Source of the DNA: Taenia hydatigena
Lineage: Eukaryota; Platyhelminthes; Cestoda; Cyclophyllidea; Taeniidae
DNA: 64,000 bases
Assembly: GCA_036345935.2 (NCBI GenBank)
Contig: JADWOT020000002.1
Span: forward strand, 15,656,913-15,720,912
Direction: 5' to 3'
The position numbers and the translations under genes are program-made. The notes beneath the pieces are model-generated. The model ran no database searches, was not told the origin of the DNA, and saw only the letters and a program-made list of their open reading frames with translations. This document shows, in pieces, positions 1 through 12,900 of this stretch (positions are counted from its first letter, which is position 1; each line of letters starts with the position of its first letter).

Positions 1-3000
1 GCTGCAAAGCTAACACCCACAAACAAAACTACTGATAGGAAAAAGAAAACACCTTAACAAGCAAGCGTTTAGGACTGCTACAAAGTACAGTCTGCGTAGT
101 GATGCCAAAGTTTCCCACTAGCCACTCCGCCTTCCTCCGCTCCTGCTACTACTGCGTCTACCTCACTCAGAGACACCAACTCATGCCGTCAAAGCTGAGG
201 AACCTACGATTAAGCCATCACCGAGGCCCTCTGCACAACATATTTCGCAGCAAGGATCACATCAACACCTCCCGTCCTCCGCTAGCCATACGTGCTGCGC
301 CAACAACACGCATATCGTAGTAATGGAAATAGCGCACCTTGCACCACACATCCTATGTGAGGTAATGAACCCACGGGTAAACGCGAAGAGGACCGTTTCA
401 CCCAACATAAGACCACACATTGATTCTATTGCTGCACCCAAAGGACAGCAACAACTCATTAAGCACAATCCAATCTTACCTAAGAAATGTATGGAGTGAT
501 AGCGAAGGCGAGATTCGCACTCGTTGCTGCTGCAGCTTCTTCTCCAACGTCTATTCTAGCATGGAAACGGACAAAAAAAGGGATAATGTGTATAAATATG
601 ATGGATACTTATTAGCGAGAAAATAATGAGTAGTTGCCACACACATAGCAACGTTAAAGCTCCTCTCAACAAAATCCGCCGTCATTAGAAAGCAAACGAA
701 TTACAAATTGCCAAAACAATCTTGATTTGCCACTTAAGGTGTCGTACAGCAAGAGGAGTACGTGAGTGAGGCGCCGCAGATGGAAAATAAAACTCCCTGA
801 CGGTCACATTATGAGGCTTTTGCGTTCACTTTACCAAAGTTACAAGTCTCTTCATCAAATTGGACCGCATTAATCAACTCATTCTTACTAAAATAACGAA
901 CCACTCGAAAACACCCAAAACAACCCTACTTAATCGCAAGAAGTATTTTTCAGCAAAAAAATCAACGCTATTAGGCAGTACAAATAAAAAACATAAAGTC
1001 TCCACAGCAACTGCAGCTATTTCGGAAACGGTTGCTCTAACATAAACTGATAAAAAAGCAAAGATATATAATGTATACGTATACATACAACAGCTATTTA
1101 GTCACAAAAGAGCAGCAAGCAAGTAATTGCCAGGCACTTGGTAAGGTTATAACTCCTCTCCACAAAATCACTCCTCATTAATCAAATTCTAACGTCATTC
1201 AACAATAACAAACAGCCTCACAAATGCCAAAACAGTCGTAATTTATCGCTATACAGCAAAAAGTGCACGTAAGGAGACCCTACCTTTGAAAAGAAACCGT
1301 CTTAATAGTCGCATTAAGAGGCCTTTGCATTCACTCCAGCAAGTATGTGTATGAAGAAAGCAAATCACCAGTTAGAAAACTAAAAACAACTGGCCAACCA
1401 AAAATAGCAAAAGCGCTACAGACTTACTAGATTTCCAACCTTCGACAGGGGATAAAAGCTCATTAGTCCAAAACAATGGTCCCCCAAAACGCACCGCACT
1501 TACACAAGCCGCGCACACACCTGACTAATCACTCTAACGTTCGTTCGGTAAAACAAACAAACTTTTGATTTTTATGTTTTTTTTGGCATAACAGTAATTA
1601 TTATTAGTAATAACATTTCGACTTACACGCAAAATTTAAGTAACGCATGTATGGGTAAGACAATCTACGAAGTCATTCTTACATGACCTGAGCGAATCGA
1701 TTTGCCCTAAGTCCTCGTAGCCTGCATTCACATGTCTCCAGATCGTACCACAATGCAGCGCTGCGTATTTACTTTAGGATTAATTAGGCTACAAGTCAAC
1801 CACGCACAGATGTTGAAGCTTAGTTTTTTTGATAAAGTTTCCCATTAGCCCTGACATTGCAAAATTTAGACCTAAGAGAAAACAGGTGTTCATCTTATAA
1901 CTGGTGCCCTTGACTTCACTTTCGTCCTGACAAGTTTGACCGCGTGAAAAAGCGTTTTATGCCATTTCTGCTTTGATATTTCTATCATAAAATTGTGTCA
2001 CAGCGTACACCAGTTAACCTTACTTTGCTCATAGACCAATGTTGGCAACTAAAAAAGAGTTCCAATGCTACGTTAACGAGGTGGCTGAAAGGCCAGTAGA
2101 CCAACACAACTTCGAGCGAAGGTAAAAGGCAAAGGATTGCAGGTGCACCAACAGATGTCATCAAGGAACGTTCGACAAACAGACCTCCTACCATAAACTC
2201 AGTCTTACTTGGCCATTTCTTCCGGCACATCAATCAACTTTACACAGCTGCCCAATTGTGGCACTGGCTACTACGTCTGCTTAACGGTACCGCGTGCTCA
2301 AATGACAACACAACAACATTTAGAGCCGCCCCGAAGAGGTGATGGGGTTACGAGGCAATCAAGCGGCATGCAGCCTTCCCTTCTCCTTCCTCCTCACATT
2401 TACCTACCCAACCGCTTACCAGTTATGTAATCTGCATCTTATGAAGCCATTTGCAAGACTAAGTGGCAGCATTCTCCTTTCTTAAACATTCACGCTGCGT
2501 CCAACAGAAGGGCATCATCCGTCTATTCAGTAGATAGTGCAAGTTGAATTACTCTCGCTGGTAAAAGAAACCCATTAGACAGGTACAAGATGCTAAGCCA
2601 CCCAAAACCCGGCATGCACAAAGTATTTCCTCACATTTCAAAATCTCTTTCACCCTTGCGATGCGCGTTATGTGTGGATGACTTGTAAATTAGCACACTC
2701 CCTTCTCAGCTAGGTGATTTTCAGCGCAATGTCCACTTTTGAGAGTCTGCCTACCTATGACTTTGCACAAAAATAAACTGAGCGTTTGCAGACTTAGGAT
2801 GCTTTGAGAAGCACCACCAGGTTGATTGCAATGGCCCAACTAGTGCAGTCGTTCATTAGGCGAATGGGAAAAACAGTGTCAGTCTGGACTAATGAGCGAC
2901 TTATGATATGAAAAAATTACTGATTTCTTTTGCTTCAAGTAAATAAAGTATTAAGAGCTGATGAAGATCATGAATAAATTATCCAAAATCGAAGATTAAT

Positions 3001-3230
3001 TTTGTAGGCTGGGTTTGTGTCAACAAGTCTATTGCTCTGGTTTGGCAAAAAGCCGAAGAAACCGCTGGAAAACTTTTGAAGTGATTGAATGCGAGAGGAA
3101 GTTAGTTAAATCATGGCTAACTAAGGTGGCTCACCATAAGGACACTTTCGAGCGTTACTTTACATAATTTAAGTAGGTATCACGGATCCACCAGATAAAC
3201 AAATTTTTGCAGGTATGACAAGCATTTCTG
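1..3230. other. gene-poor stretch with low-complexity A/T-rich DNA
   Basis: No convincing exon was found on either strand. Open frames here are short, overlap on both strands and lack splice or start context. An ORF on the minus strand at 1985-2233 has a hydrophobic stretch, but I could not connect it to a known family. The only structure seen is the two-copy tandem repeat annotated at 628-1345. Confidence 0.5.
628..1345 (+). repeat. diverged two-copy tandem repeat, about 0.5-kb period
   Basis: The segment 628-840 is repeated in the same order at about 1118-1345. Shared landmarks are a TCCTCTC-ACAAAATC block, a GCCAAAACA block, a TACAGCAA block and an ending GAGGC-TTTGC-TTCACT block. The copies differ by many substitutions and small indels, so the duplication is old. 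No coding function is apparent. Confidence 0.6.
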
Positions 3231-3232
3231 AA

Positions 3233-3560
3233 GGTCGCCACGGATCATCCCAACCACAGCATATGCCCTTCCTCCATCACGTCAAGGTTTGCTATTAAAA
3301 AAGCAAGGATCATTTTGGCTCTCTAATCCAAGCGTCACATTTAATCACGGTTAAAGCACACAATTGAATATCAGTTGGCACAGGCTTACTCACCACTTGT
3401 GCATTGCAGCCAATCTCTCGGTCCCTTCAAGGTTACCTGATGCCTTCCGGCGCACGCCACGTTTACATTCATTCATTCACACATACATCTCGTGTTAAAC
3501 TCAAACAACACTTTGCTGCACTAATACAACACCTCGGTCTTAGAAAATCCACACACCAAG
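3233..3560 (+). repeat. left arm of a foldback inverted repeat
   Basis: This segment reappears in reverse complement at about 3925-4452. Strong blocks include GGATCATCCCAACCACAGC and GGCTTACTCACCACTTGTGC, which occur inverted in the right arm. Identity looks like 80-90 percent by eye. The left arm lacks about 200-250 bp that the right arm carries, so one arm has gained or lost sequence. A foldback (MITE-like) element or an inverted duplication would both fit. Confidence 0.75.
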
Positions 3561-3924
3561 AGACGATTCTCTCGGAGACGAGATTGTGTGCCAGAAGATA
3601 CAATCGGGTGGCATTTCCTGCAGACATTGTAAGTCAACCTGTGTAGGCATAGGTGATGACAGCCTCATCAATACTAAAAGCGGGTTAATGAAGGAAGTGA
3701 CATGCACTTACTCTGTTGAAAACTATTTCCACTGTGTTGCCGTTCTATCCTGTTTAGTGGTCAGTGCCTTTAGACAAATTTTTCATCCCTTGTCTAAATG
3801 TAAGACCACAAAACTTATGTTCGTCAGCTCGCAGTAATTCGTAGGTCGATGAGCTTGTCTTGTTCACAGAAGACGCCAAATCTGTGATTGAGAATTAATT
3901 CTGTCTTATCATCCGAATACACCA

Positions 3925-4452
3925 CCGTCTCCATTTGCCGCTAAGGCATCGTGTTGTATTAGCGCGACAGTGTTGTTTGTGTTTAACACGTGATGTGTGC
4001 GGATGAGTGAATGAATGCAAACGTGGCGCGCGTCGAGGGGCCTCAGGTGACCTTGAAGGAGCCGAGGGATTGGCTGCAATGCACAAGTGGTGAGTAAGCC
4101 TGTGCTAACTGGTATTCAACTGTGTGCTTTAACTGTGATTAAATGTGACACTGGATTTGCCTTCCAACTCCTCGACTTATCTACACGGGCACTGAATTCT
4201 GCTTTTTTTCTTTCTTAAACTAGCCAGCATGGACTGCAGGCCTTGCTGATGTTCTCCAGAGCTTCTGCACTTGGGTAGTACGCACTCTGCTCTCTCAGCA
4301 AGCCCACCTTCGGCTTCAGCGAAGACTCATAAAGTGTAGTGGTGGCTGCGAAAAACGATTTCAATCCCAAATAATCCTCGCTTCTTAATGGCAAGCCTTG
4401 CCGTGATGGAAGAAGGGCATATGCTGTGGTTGGGATGATCCCTGGCGATCTT
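3925..4452 (-). repeat. right arm of the foldback inverted repeat, with an extra insert
   Basis: Inverted partner of 3233-3560, with a loop of about 360 bp between them. The outer part (about 4375-4450) and the inner part (about 3925-4155) match the left arm. The middle part (about 4160-4370) has no counterpart there and contains the 3' half of the minus-strand ORF at 4215-4457. Confidence 0.75.
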
Positions 4453-4457
4453 AACAA
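4215..4457 (-). CDS. unassigned exon-like ORF inside the foldback right arm
   Basis: An open frame of 80 codons on the minus strand that ends in a stop at 4215. Its composition is protein-like, with a run around SEDYLGLKSFF and a C-terminal part around YYPSAEALENIS. I do not recognise a family. The N-terminal half is shared with the left arm of the foldback, where the frame is broken. The C-terminal half is unique to this arm. It may be a captured exon or a chance frame. No start or splice site was proved. Confidence 0.3.
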   Translation of the reverse strand: MLRSPGIIPTTAYALLPSRQGLPLRSEDYLGLKSFFAATTTLYESSLKPKVGLLREQSAYYPSAEALENISKACSPCWLV

Positions 4458-4459
4458 AA

Positions 4460-5850
4460 GGATTGGAAACGGCCCTTTGAAACTGCTCCTGAGGTGACAT
4501 TACCCGTGGTCATGATACATCCAAGAATGCCTGTTGCAAAGATATTTGCGATGCTTACATAAAGGCGCTCATTACATGTACCCGTGGTAGAGACTTACGT
4601 TATGAAAACTAACGATTGAATGTGCCTCAATATGGTATTACCTACTTTAATCATGGTTTAATCAAACTTCGCTAATGCAAACTTCTTATCTTCCTCTCCC
4701 TATTCACCCACCTCAAATGCCTCCATGTGATTTTCTATGAAATGATGTAAATGTTTGCTTTGAATAGTCCATCTCCTTGCATCAATTAAGCCAATACTTT
4801 GTTAGCCCAGAGAAATGGACATGCTGGTTCACAATCAACCTCCAAATGCACCCAGCAGATTTGCGTGACTTACTCATCCTCTTCATTAGCAGTCAATGCT
4901 TTAGTTAATTAGAAACAAAGGTATCAAGAATTCATTTCTCTCATGAATTCGTTGGAAATTTTATGTTGACACCACTTTTAATTCGGCTATACTTTCAAAT
5001 TGTCAATGCTTCTAAAACCATTCCAAGTCTGCGGTCGCTTAGGCGATTTTTGCGCAAACTCATGGGCGCATAGCTTCTCTAAGATGCTCGCAGTGCTAAA
5101 AGTCATCCAGATGATAAGTGATTGCGCTTACTGGTAATGCACGCCTTTTAATTAATGTCATTGAACTGTCAGAGTAATGTTGTGGCTGTCTGCAAAGCGA
5201 GAGGATGACGTGAGCCAAATATTGGTGCATTTAGAGGCAGTAATCAAATCAGAGGTGTGCAACTTCTCCAAGTGACACCTCATGTACTGGTGACATTTAT
5301 CAATAGAATGACATCCAAGTTTCTATGCGTAAGTCTTATCCCTTAGCGCTAGCTTTATTAGAACAACACACATCACAGTTGTTCAATTAAACTGAAACAC
5401 TTTTGCTTTGTGCTTTAAAAGTAAACAGATAATGCTATAATCTTGACTGGTGAACAATTTTATGACATCCGATTCAAGGGGACACCATTCAACGTGCTAT
5501 CATTATTTCCAAGATCAAATTGAGATGCAAAAATGCAAGTTGACAAAGGGTTACTTTGTAAGATTACCACATAATTCTTTTGTCCCGCCCTTACGTGCCA
5601 GCGGATGTGTGAGGTGTGTGCTCAACAAATGGCACACTTGCACCAATGTCCTAAGGTCCTTGGAGCTTTATTTCACGTCTCTCTCGTAATCAACTCTGAA
5701 AACCATAGAAGAGATTAAGCAAAGAGAAACATCGGTGCAAGGTCTTAAAACACAACTAGCTTTATATGACCTCATCAAGTAGACGTTTTAATTGATATTT
5801 ATAAAGGTGGAAACATTAATGATAGTTGTTATTTGAGGAATGCATGAACT
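4460..5850. other. no feature seen
   Basis: A/T-rich intergenic DNA. The plus-strand frame at 5450-5689 has no supporting start context, splice sites or family similarity. Nothing else stood out. Confidence 0.4.
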
Positions 5851-5868
5851 TGCTGGGGCCCATCTGCA

Positions 5869-6129
5869 TCAGCCAAATTCAATAAATTTTTGATCCGATT
5901 TCAACTCTTTTATTTGGAACTGCCAGCACTTATGCAGCCTTGAAGCCACATCAGTGACCCCGCGCGGTTCTTCTCTACGTCCCAAATGCACATTCCATCC
6001 CATTACTATGGCAGCCAAAAACCAATCAGACTGAAAGGATGAGAAAATTAGTGATGGTTTCTTATAGAAGGCCTGGAATCTACTTCTAAAATCGAAAACT
6101 GTCCCAGTGACTTGTAAAAATTGCTGCAA
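5869..6129 (-). mobile_element. probable LINE endonuclease fragment (degenerate)
   Basis: The minus-strand frame contains, about 25-55 residues in, the pattern FYKK-P-SLIF followed by D-x(3)-AAIVMGWNVHLGRREEP. Apurinic-type endonucleases of non-LTR retrotransposons typically have FY..L, then a GD.N...GR motif, and this resembles a worn copy in which the GD dipeptide has become GW. No reverse transcriptase was found next to it. The frame immediately 5' (6141-6416, minus) could be an upstream part of the same relic but has no diagnostic motif. The call rests on a single motif. Confidence 0.4.
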
Positions 6130-6419
6130 ACCTAAAGCAATCAGGAGAGCTGTGTTAACTTTGATGGATTCGTGATTCCATCTCTTACCACTACTTCGAC
6201 CTGGCGCTTCCGTTCCCCTTCTGCAAGGAAGACAGCATGGATCAGCATGCCTCTTGGGTCGGTCTGGCTTCCCTGATGCCCGTCGTATGCTTCAGGATAT
6301 ATGCTCTCTGTCGTTCGCGATTTAAGAAGGCACCTTGTTATTATCAAAACCCAAACACGTATTAAGGAAGAAACTAGAACTATGATTGATGAGTGACCTC
6401 TTTTGGGTGTACTCAATCA

Positions 6420-9400
6420 ATCCGTACAAAATGTGGCCTCACTGGACCACTAGCCATTGGCTAAAAACCACAGCACCCAATACGGCTATTCACACTAAAA
6501 TAAAACCAAAACGCAATCTCTTAAGCAATTAACTCGCTCAGAGTCATTTGGAGTGTCTTTCGAATCCTGAGCGAGTGATCCACGAGATCATTCAGAAGCG
6601 CCTAAGCAACGAGTTCAACCACCAGCTTCGTTGCGCGTGCTTAGCTTCGGTAAAAATTCTCATTTGAACATTGTTAGCTGCATCCCCGAATGAAGAGCAG
6701 TAATGAGCTCAATCCCCCACGATATACACAGAGCAGAGACTATCCAAGTGCTGACATTGAAGTATACTAGTTTTCCACTGAGGTGAGCCACACCAACAGT
6801 TCTGCAGTTGATAAATGGCAGTCACAAAACTTTCTGTGAATTGCCACTGTCAGTTTTCGAAATCAGATTGTTTGACGTGCAGCCCGATTTTACTCCACCT
6901 CTTCCCAGTCACAGCAGTGATTCAACTATTATATTGATAGCACTGAAAGATGTCAAGTTTTGCGATCTGTGAAGTACATAATCACGTGTTAATCCTTTGT
7001 AACTGAATGCTAAATTGTTTGCCTTGCTTGGCCATAACGTTCTATTCAGTGCATTTCAACAGAAGAAAACCCTTGCCTAGATTGGGGTACTAATTTTTCA
7101 CAAAAAAAGGCGATGTTATTTAAAAGACGTTTGAAAATTCATCAATAGTGCCGGTTTGCTATATGATGTGGAGGAGAAGCCGCTATTTAAAGAGTGAAGT
7201 GACGTAGAGGTGCTACTGATTTGTTTCGAGTAGCACTTGTGTGAGCCCCTCACTGCTGCATGACTGATAAAGCCCACCCATCCAGCACAAATGTGCGGGA
7301 TATTGCCTAACTTCCTTCACTGTGTCCAAGATGTGCATATAGTTGTTGGCAAAGAGAGCTTTGCCCAGCTCACGTCCGGCAGTTCCATGGGATCTACGAC
7401 CGTCAGTTCGTCTCAACATTACGGTCAAGAGCACATTTGCCGAACAGTTACAGCTTTAATGAAGAAGCGCAAAAGCATACTGCGACTTGATCATTGCCCT
7501 TAGTAAGAGAATCAGTATGTCAGGATAGTATGCGATCCAAACTCTTTTACACCCCAAAGACCATGAGCCGCATTGAACACGGGAGTCGCAACTACCGATA
7601 GCTCTTTGTCTACGTACTTCATTCAAACAAACGTCTTGTAGAAAGTGATTTCAAATTCGTTGAAATGGCTGTATCTGCAAAAGCTTATGGTAGGACTTTG
7701 TTTGTTGGAACTACCGGTCTCGGTCAAAGTCACAGGGGTGGCCGTATTGCCCTAGCTAAGTAGGCTGTCCTCCGGGCCATGCCAACAGCTTATTTCCCTC
7801 CGCCCATTGAGCATATGTATTCTATCCTGACATTCTGCCTTCCTTTGCCTTCGAGGGCGCCTCGGGGCGCTACACCCATAGCCGGTAAAATGCCCAAAAT
7901 TGGGAAAAGCATTTGCATTTAGTGATGATACAAATGTATTGCAACGTTCGAACCCGAAAAATTCGTGTCAAATACTTGCATCAATATTTTGGGGTAGTTT
8001 CAGCGTTTTGTAGGAAAGCTTGCAAGGAATACATATGCATTAGTCGATTAAATACGTACAAAGAGCTTCTGGGATGCATAGTTCGCAGTATTCCTTCGAT
8101 GAGCCAAACATGATTTTGTCTTACTGGGTCGCATAAACTCGACGAACCATTCATAGAATAAATTAGGGATAATAACAAAAATGAGTTGCATTAAATAAAT
8201 CACTTGAAGTCAAGACTTTGGAAGACATATTGGTGGGGTAAAATGAGCATCTAAAGCAAACAGAAGGAATCGCGGCCAGCAAAAATGAGCGTTAAATAAA
8301 TAACAAGCGCAGCATATGAGAAATGCCAAAGCGTCTAATCTACTAACATGTAATGGCACCTGCGGCTTTTGCACCGATCTGGATGCTCAATACCAGCAAA
8401 TGAAGCAATTAAAGTAAGCACAACTTGGTACAAGCCGCCAGGAGGGTAAAAAGGAAGGCAGGTTTCAGCAACCATCAAGGTCTGCATTTGGCGGACAATG
8501 CCAGCAGTTCCAAAACTGCCTTGGCATTTACCACTGATTTAATATAAATTAGAGAGCATGTAGAGATTCGAGTCACAACCATCACGGCTACAAGACGAGG
8601 CTGAAACTAACAAACAGCTTCCATCTGGAGATTTAAAATACAGCTGATTGCCTACTTTGCTACAGACTGCTACAACACCAACGCTGTTACCTTAACAAAC
8701 AGCTTCAAACTGAAAATGAAACAGTAACGGTTAAACATTATTGAGTGACCACTGGTGGCCAACCATGGCAATTGCTTTCAGAGAATACGATACACAAATC
8801 CTTCAAATTTGGCAGGCACCAGCCGATGTAAGAAAAGTCATGGACACATTGTGGTAGGCACACGCTAGTCATGCGCATTCAATGCGCAAAGGAGAGAGGA
8901 ATATAGCGGGGAAATCAAACCGCTCTTCAGTGAATCTCCAATACTTATCAAGGTCAACACAGCTTTGACAGAATTCGAAGCAAATGATGAGCGAAAACAA
9001 ACAGGATCCAGTTCCGTGCTCTGACTCAGTCCCTTCGAGAAGAGTCGAGTGCTACTGCGTCAACACTTCCATCGTCATCACGTGCGCACACGAGGAGGGA
9101 AGAAGAGAATGTCACATGCACTGACCGTAGACCGTCTCACCTCCGCATAAAACGTATTTTATCCTAGTCCTGTCACCCCAAACAATCCCAAATGTGGTAA
9201 GCATATATTGAGAATGCAGACGATCTCTCATTAACTCTCCCAGACCTGCTGATGTGCTAGACGCACGTCCAGTGTCTGTGGCTAGCATTGTCTACAAATG
9301 CGACGAACTCATTAAGGGCTACAAGAGACTAGACGACCACATCAGATTCGCCTAGGTTAGCAGCGCCTAAGCTCACCTAGAACAAAGCAACTCCTTCCAA

Positions 9401-9800
9401 CATTTGTAACCCAACCACGTGCATCACCGATGGGGACACTGTGCAAGTCAGCACCGTGACCTTCAATCCGGAAAATCTTAAGTCAGTCTCAAAGCGAGCG
9501 ACTAATCTAAGAGGGCATTCAGAAAATTTAAAACAAAACTAACCAAATGACTTGATCAGAAGAACCGCTGCAACATCAAGCAGATAAAGCCAAATTGTTT
9601 AGTTGACGAATGAAGCCCTAGTTAGTGAATGAGTACAAAAATAATGAGTGAACGAGGAAAATAAGACGCCAAAGGACGAGTGATGGATGGCTACGGAAAC
9701 AGGATAAAAATTCATGCGAAGTGGTTAAGTAGTTAGTGGTATGGATGGATAAGTAGGAGAGTGATAAAAACTTATAAAAGTAGGACAGAAGATGAAACTC
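6420..9800. other. mostly featureless intergenic DNA
   Basis: Frames at 7213-7434 (minus) and 7291-7503 (plus) overlap each other and neither could be linked to a family. The only supported structure is the dispersed repeat at 7780-7905. From 7910 to 9800 nothing was recognised. Confidence 0.4.
7780..7905 (+). repeat. dispersed repeat, copy 1 (partner at 40310-40440)
   Basis: Shares with 40310-40440 an ordered series of blocks: CAGC followed by TTTCC, CTGACATTCTGCCTT-like text, CCTTTGCCTT, a GGCGCCTC/GGAGGCCTC block, then CGCTACACCCATAG/CGCTACAACCATAG. The copies differ at many positions. It is likely the tail of an old transposable element; no coding motif was found. Confidence 0.55.
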
Positions 9801-9820
9801 ATAACTAGGAACTCAGTTAC

Positions 9821-9943
9821 CTTCGCCTCCAATTCCGTGCTGATGGCCTGCACTCGATTAAGTCTCTTGCCCATTTCTGCCAAATTCACTTCTTTGGCCA
9901 TCGACACAATCAGAATGGTGGCATTTAAGGCAAAATGTTTGCA
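9821..9943 (-). CDS. candidate internal exon of an unidentified gene
   Basis: A 41-codon minus-strand block opens after a possible acceptor (CCTAG) and ends at AAG|GTAACT, a reasonable donor. The peptide contains MAKEVNLAEMGKRLNRVQAI and then STELEAK, a charged, heptad-like stretch suggesting a coiled coil. Exons before and after it could not be placed with matching phase, so it may be a lone fortuitous frame. No family was recognised. Confidence 0.25.
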
Positions 9944-9949
9944 CTAGGC

Positions 9950-12900
9950 TGTTTTTAGCTCCTTTGCCACACAACCCTACCTGACCCGCAGTGTTGCGTT
10001 TATTCTGTGCCTTTGACAGAGAATACTTTATGCCTCAAATCTGACGTAACCCAGAATTTAACCAATTTAACTGTAAAGGACGACCGTTCGACTGAGTGCT
10101 TAAGTGTTTACTTGACGCGAAACCAACGGCAAACCGCTTTTATCTAGGCAAGTGGCTTGTTAGGTGTCACTTCAGTTTGTCGGTTATAAGTGCAAGTGGG
10201 AATGGGAAGAGCAATTTCCTAAGATTTCTCGACTGAGGCTAAGCGCAGAGTTGGATTATTTCTGACAAGAGTCTGGTACGCGTAAAAGACGAATACGTCC
10301 TCCCCAAAGGTGGAATTCAAACTAGCCCTATACCTTTGGTTTCACCAATTTCCCTCAATGCTTTTTTAGCTGAAGTCACAGGACTTTTGGCAGATGGATC
10401 AGTGAGGCCTCGAGAGTTGTCTGAAGTACCGTGCAGCTGTGAGTTGGGAGTCAACAGAGCAACGCATTGGTTTTTGTGAACAAAGCTAATCGAGATCAGC
10501 TATCGAAGCAGCATAACGGTCTCTAAGTCGGCAGCGCAGAATGCTTTCCTATCTGAATCTTCTCCTTTTCGTTCTGACCCTGAAACCTATTGTGGCATAG
10601 AATTGCAGCTATAGCATTCACTCTAATGGAAACCATCTCACATGCGTCATTTAATCTCCCTGCATGATATACAGGTGATGCATGCAGTGGTAATGAATCT
10701 ACCCGCATACTGACCGCGGTGACCTGTTCATCATCACATTTGCAAACAAGGATAAGCGGCCAGGCTACGAGGGTCTAATTGTTACTTTATTACAAGAAAA
10801 AGCCCACACATTCAAATACCAATACACAGCTAAAACCGCAAAGCGGAGTAATACGCAAAGTCGTTATGCACACTACTACAACGTGTAATCCCGCGTAATG
10901 AATGGGGTGACTGATTGATCGCTTAGCTAACTGGCTCGTTTCGGTTCTGCCATTGCACCTCCTTCGACGATTAGGTCAAGCAGAGTGCACCACTTACATC
11001 CACCCTTGTTCAAATAAATCGGAGCAATTTATTTTGAGGTTTTTTAATTTGCTGACATGAACAGAGTCATCGTCACCTCAGTAATGTATTAGCCAAAAAT
11101 TCCCAAAGCCTCACCTACAGGCACGTTCAGCTAGTCGCGTCTGGCACATCCACGTGGACGACAATGAAGAAGTGGCTGATTCGCATAAGTCACTTTGACT
11201 TGTCTGCAGCAGAGACAACCCAATTGACGGAGGGACATGATGTGACAAGTGTGTGACCATTTCACGAGGCGCATTCTTTTAATCACCCCACATAATTAAA
11301 TTAAGTAGTAAACACTTACGAATGCCAATGCTTGCGATGAAGCTGAAGCCATGCGGAATAATTTGCCTGTAGTGTTGTTAGTCATGGTGATGGGACAGTT
11401 TGTTTAACCCTGAGTGCAAAGTGTTCAGTAAATGTTGGATCAGCACCACTGATGGGTTTCTATAAACGACTTTGCAGAGGTGCATTCAGTGCTATCGGAT
11501 GCATCTGAGAGATGCAAGAACTTGTTGTTATGATGCTGCAATCCAGCAGATTCGACAAGTGCAGGTGTGTGGTCATCTTCTCTAAGAGACAGAGGCATCT
11601 GGACTACTAGGCATTGTTCTCTCCTTTCCAAATAGCCAAAATAGAGCAGCATTCTTGTTTTCGGGCTTCACTTTGTGCTTTACTGACCGGAGTCGATACT
11701 TTTATTCAATACGTGGGAGTTGCAGATTGTTAGGATTGAGTCTACGCGTATTGTGACAGGCCCATCCCGACCTCATCTTAGTCAGTGCTCACCACTCACG
11801 TTTCACCATAGAATGCAAAGGATACCACAGTGAGTTGGGCCCACTTTACCAACCCACTAACAGGTCCTTCTTCTTACGCTTTGATTTTAATCTATTTCGT
11901 AAGAGAACAAGACGATGGCTGAGATTTGTAAAGTTTATTGCTAAGACAACGGACACATGGCTGCACAATCACAAAGCAAAGTACAATTAAATGTTTACAA
12001 TGCTAATAGGGTGCAACACTGCAACAATGGAAGAACAATATTTCACTGAAGGTCCAAATAGAGGCATCAAATCCATTACGGTAGACATAGAAAACACAGC
12101 AGCAAAAAGGGGCTTGTCAAATTTTAAATGAATATAGTCAGAATGACACGTAGACAGAGTAGATGATGACAACCTTGTAACGCAAACGTAGATTGATGAT
12201 ATGAGGTGGTCGTGGAATCACAGATTGCTTGCCTAAAGCAAGGAAATAAGTGTCACTTCTTGGGGCAGAGTTATGTACAGAATGAGTAAAGAAAGTGAGA
12301 GATTGTCTGCGTCTTTACCCTTTTTAAATAAAGAAGAAAACGCGCCTTGTAGTGAGCGTACGCAGCTCAATCCACTTCGTTTTGGCACGATGATTGACAT
12401 GAATTTGATTTGACTTCGTCGAAAAGGCTCAGTGACTCACTCAAAACAAAATGATTCAACCCTTTCCCTCAAAACAGGGCTTCAGGCCTCACTAATTTTG
12501 CGCCAGGATGGGAAGGCGCGGTTCCAACATCCTCACAGTTGCCCAAAGTCTTTCAACACAAAGAACGTATGATAGTCCTGTTCTAATACAAAAAGTCTGT
12601 GTATATTCTAATACAGTGGCATAAGTGTGGATGTTTATCTTCCCTAAATAGGCAGCTTCTTCAATCTACTGGAGACAAGTGGAAACAGAGAAATTCTAAG
12701 CATATTCTTCTGTTATCCAAACTTAAACAACATCAGAGATCTGCGACAATTCTCAACACCCTGTAACGACGTGCTAATCAAGACTGCTAGACACTATTGT
12801 CCTACCTGCCTGGTCCAGCACAATGTCCAACTCAAGGTAAGCGGTAACGGTGGGTTGTGGCGGTCAAAAACCCTCCATTTGTTAGCGTGCTAGGTTCATC

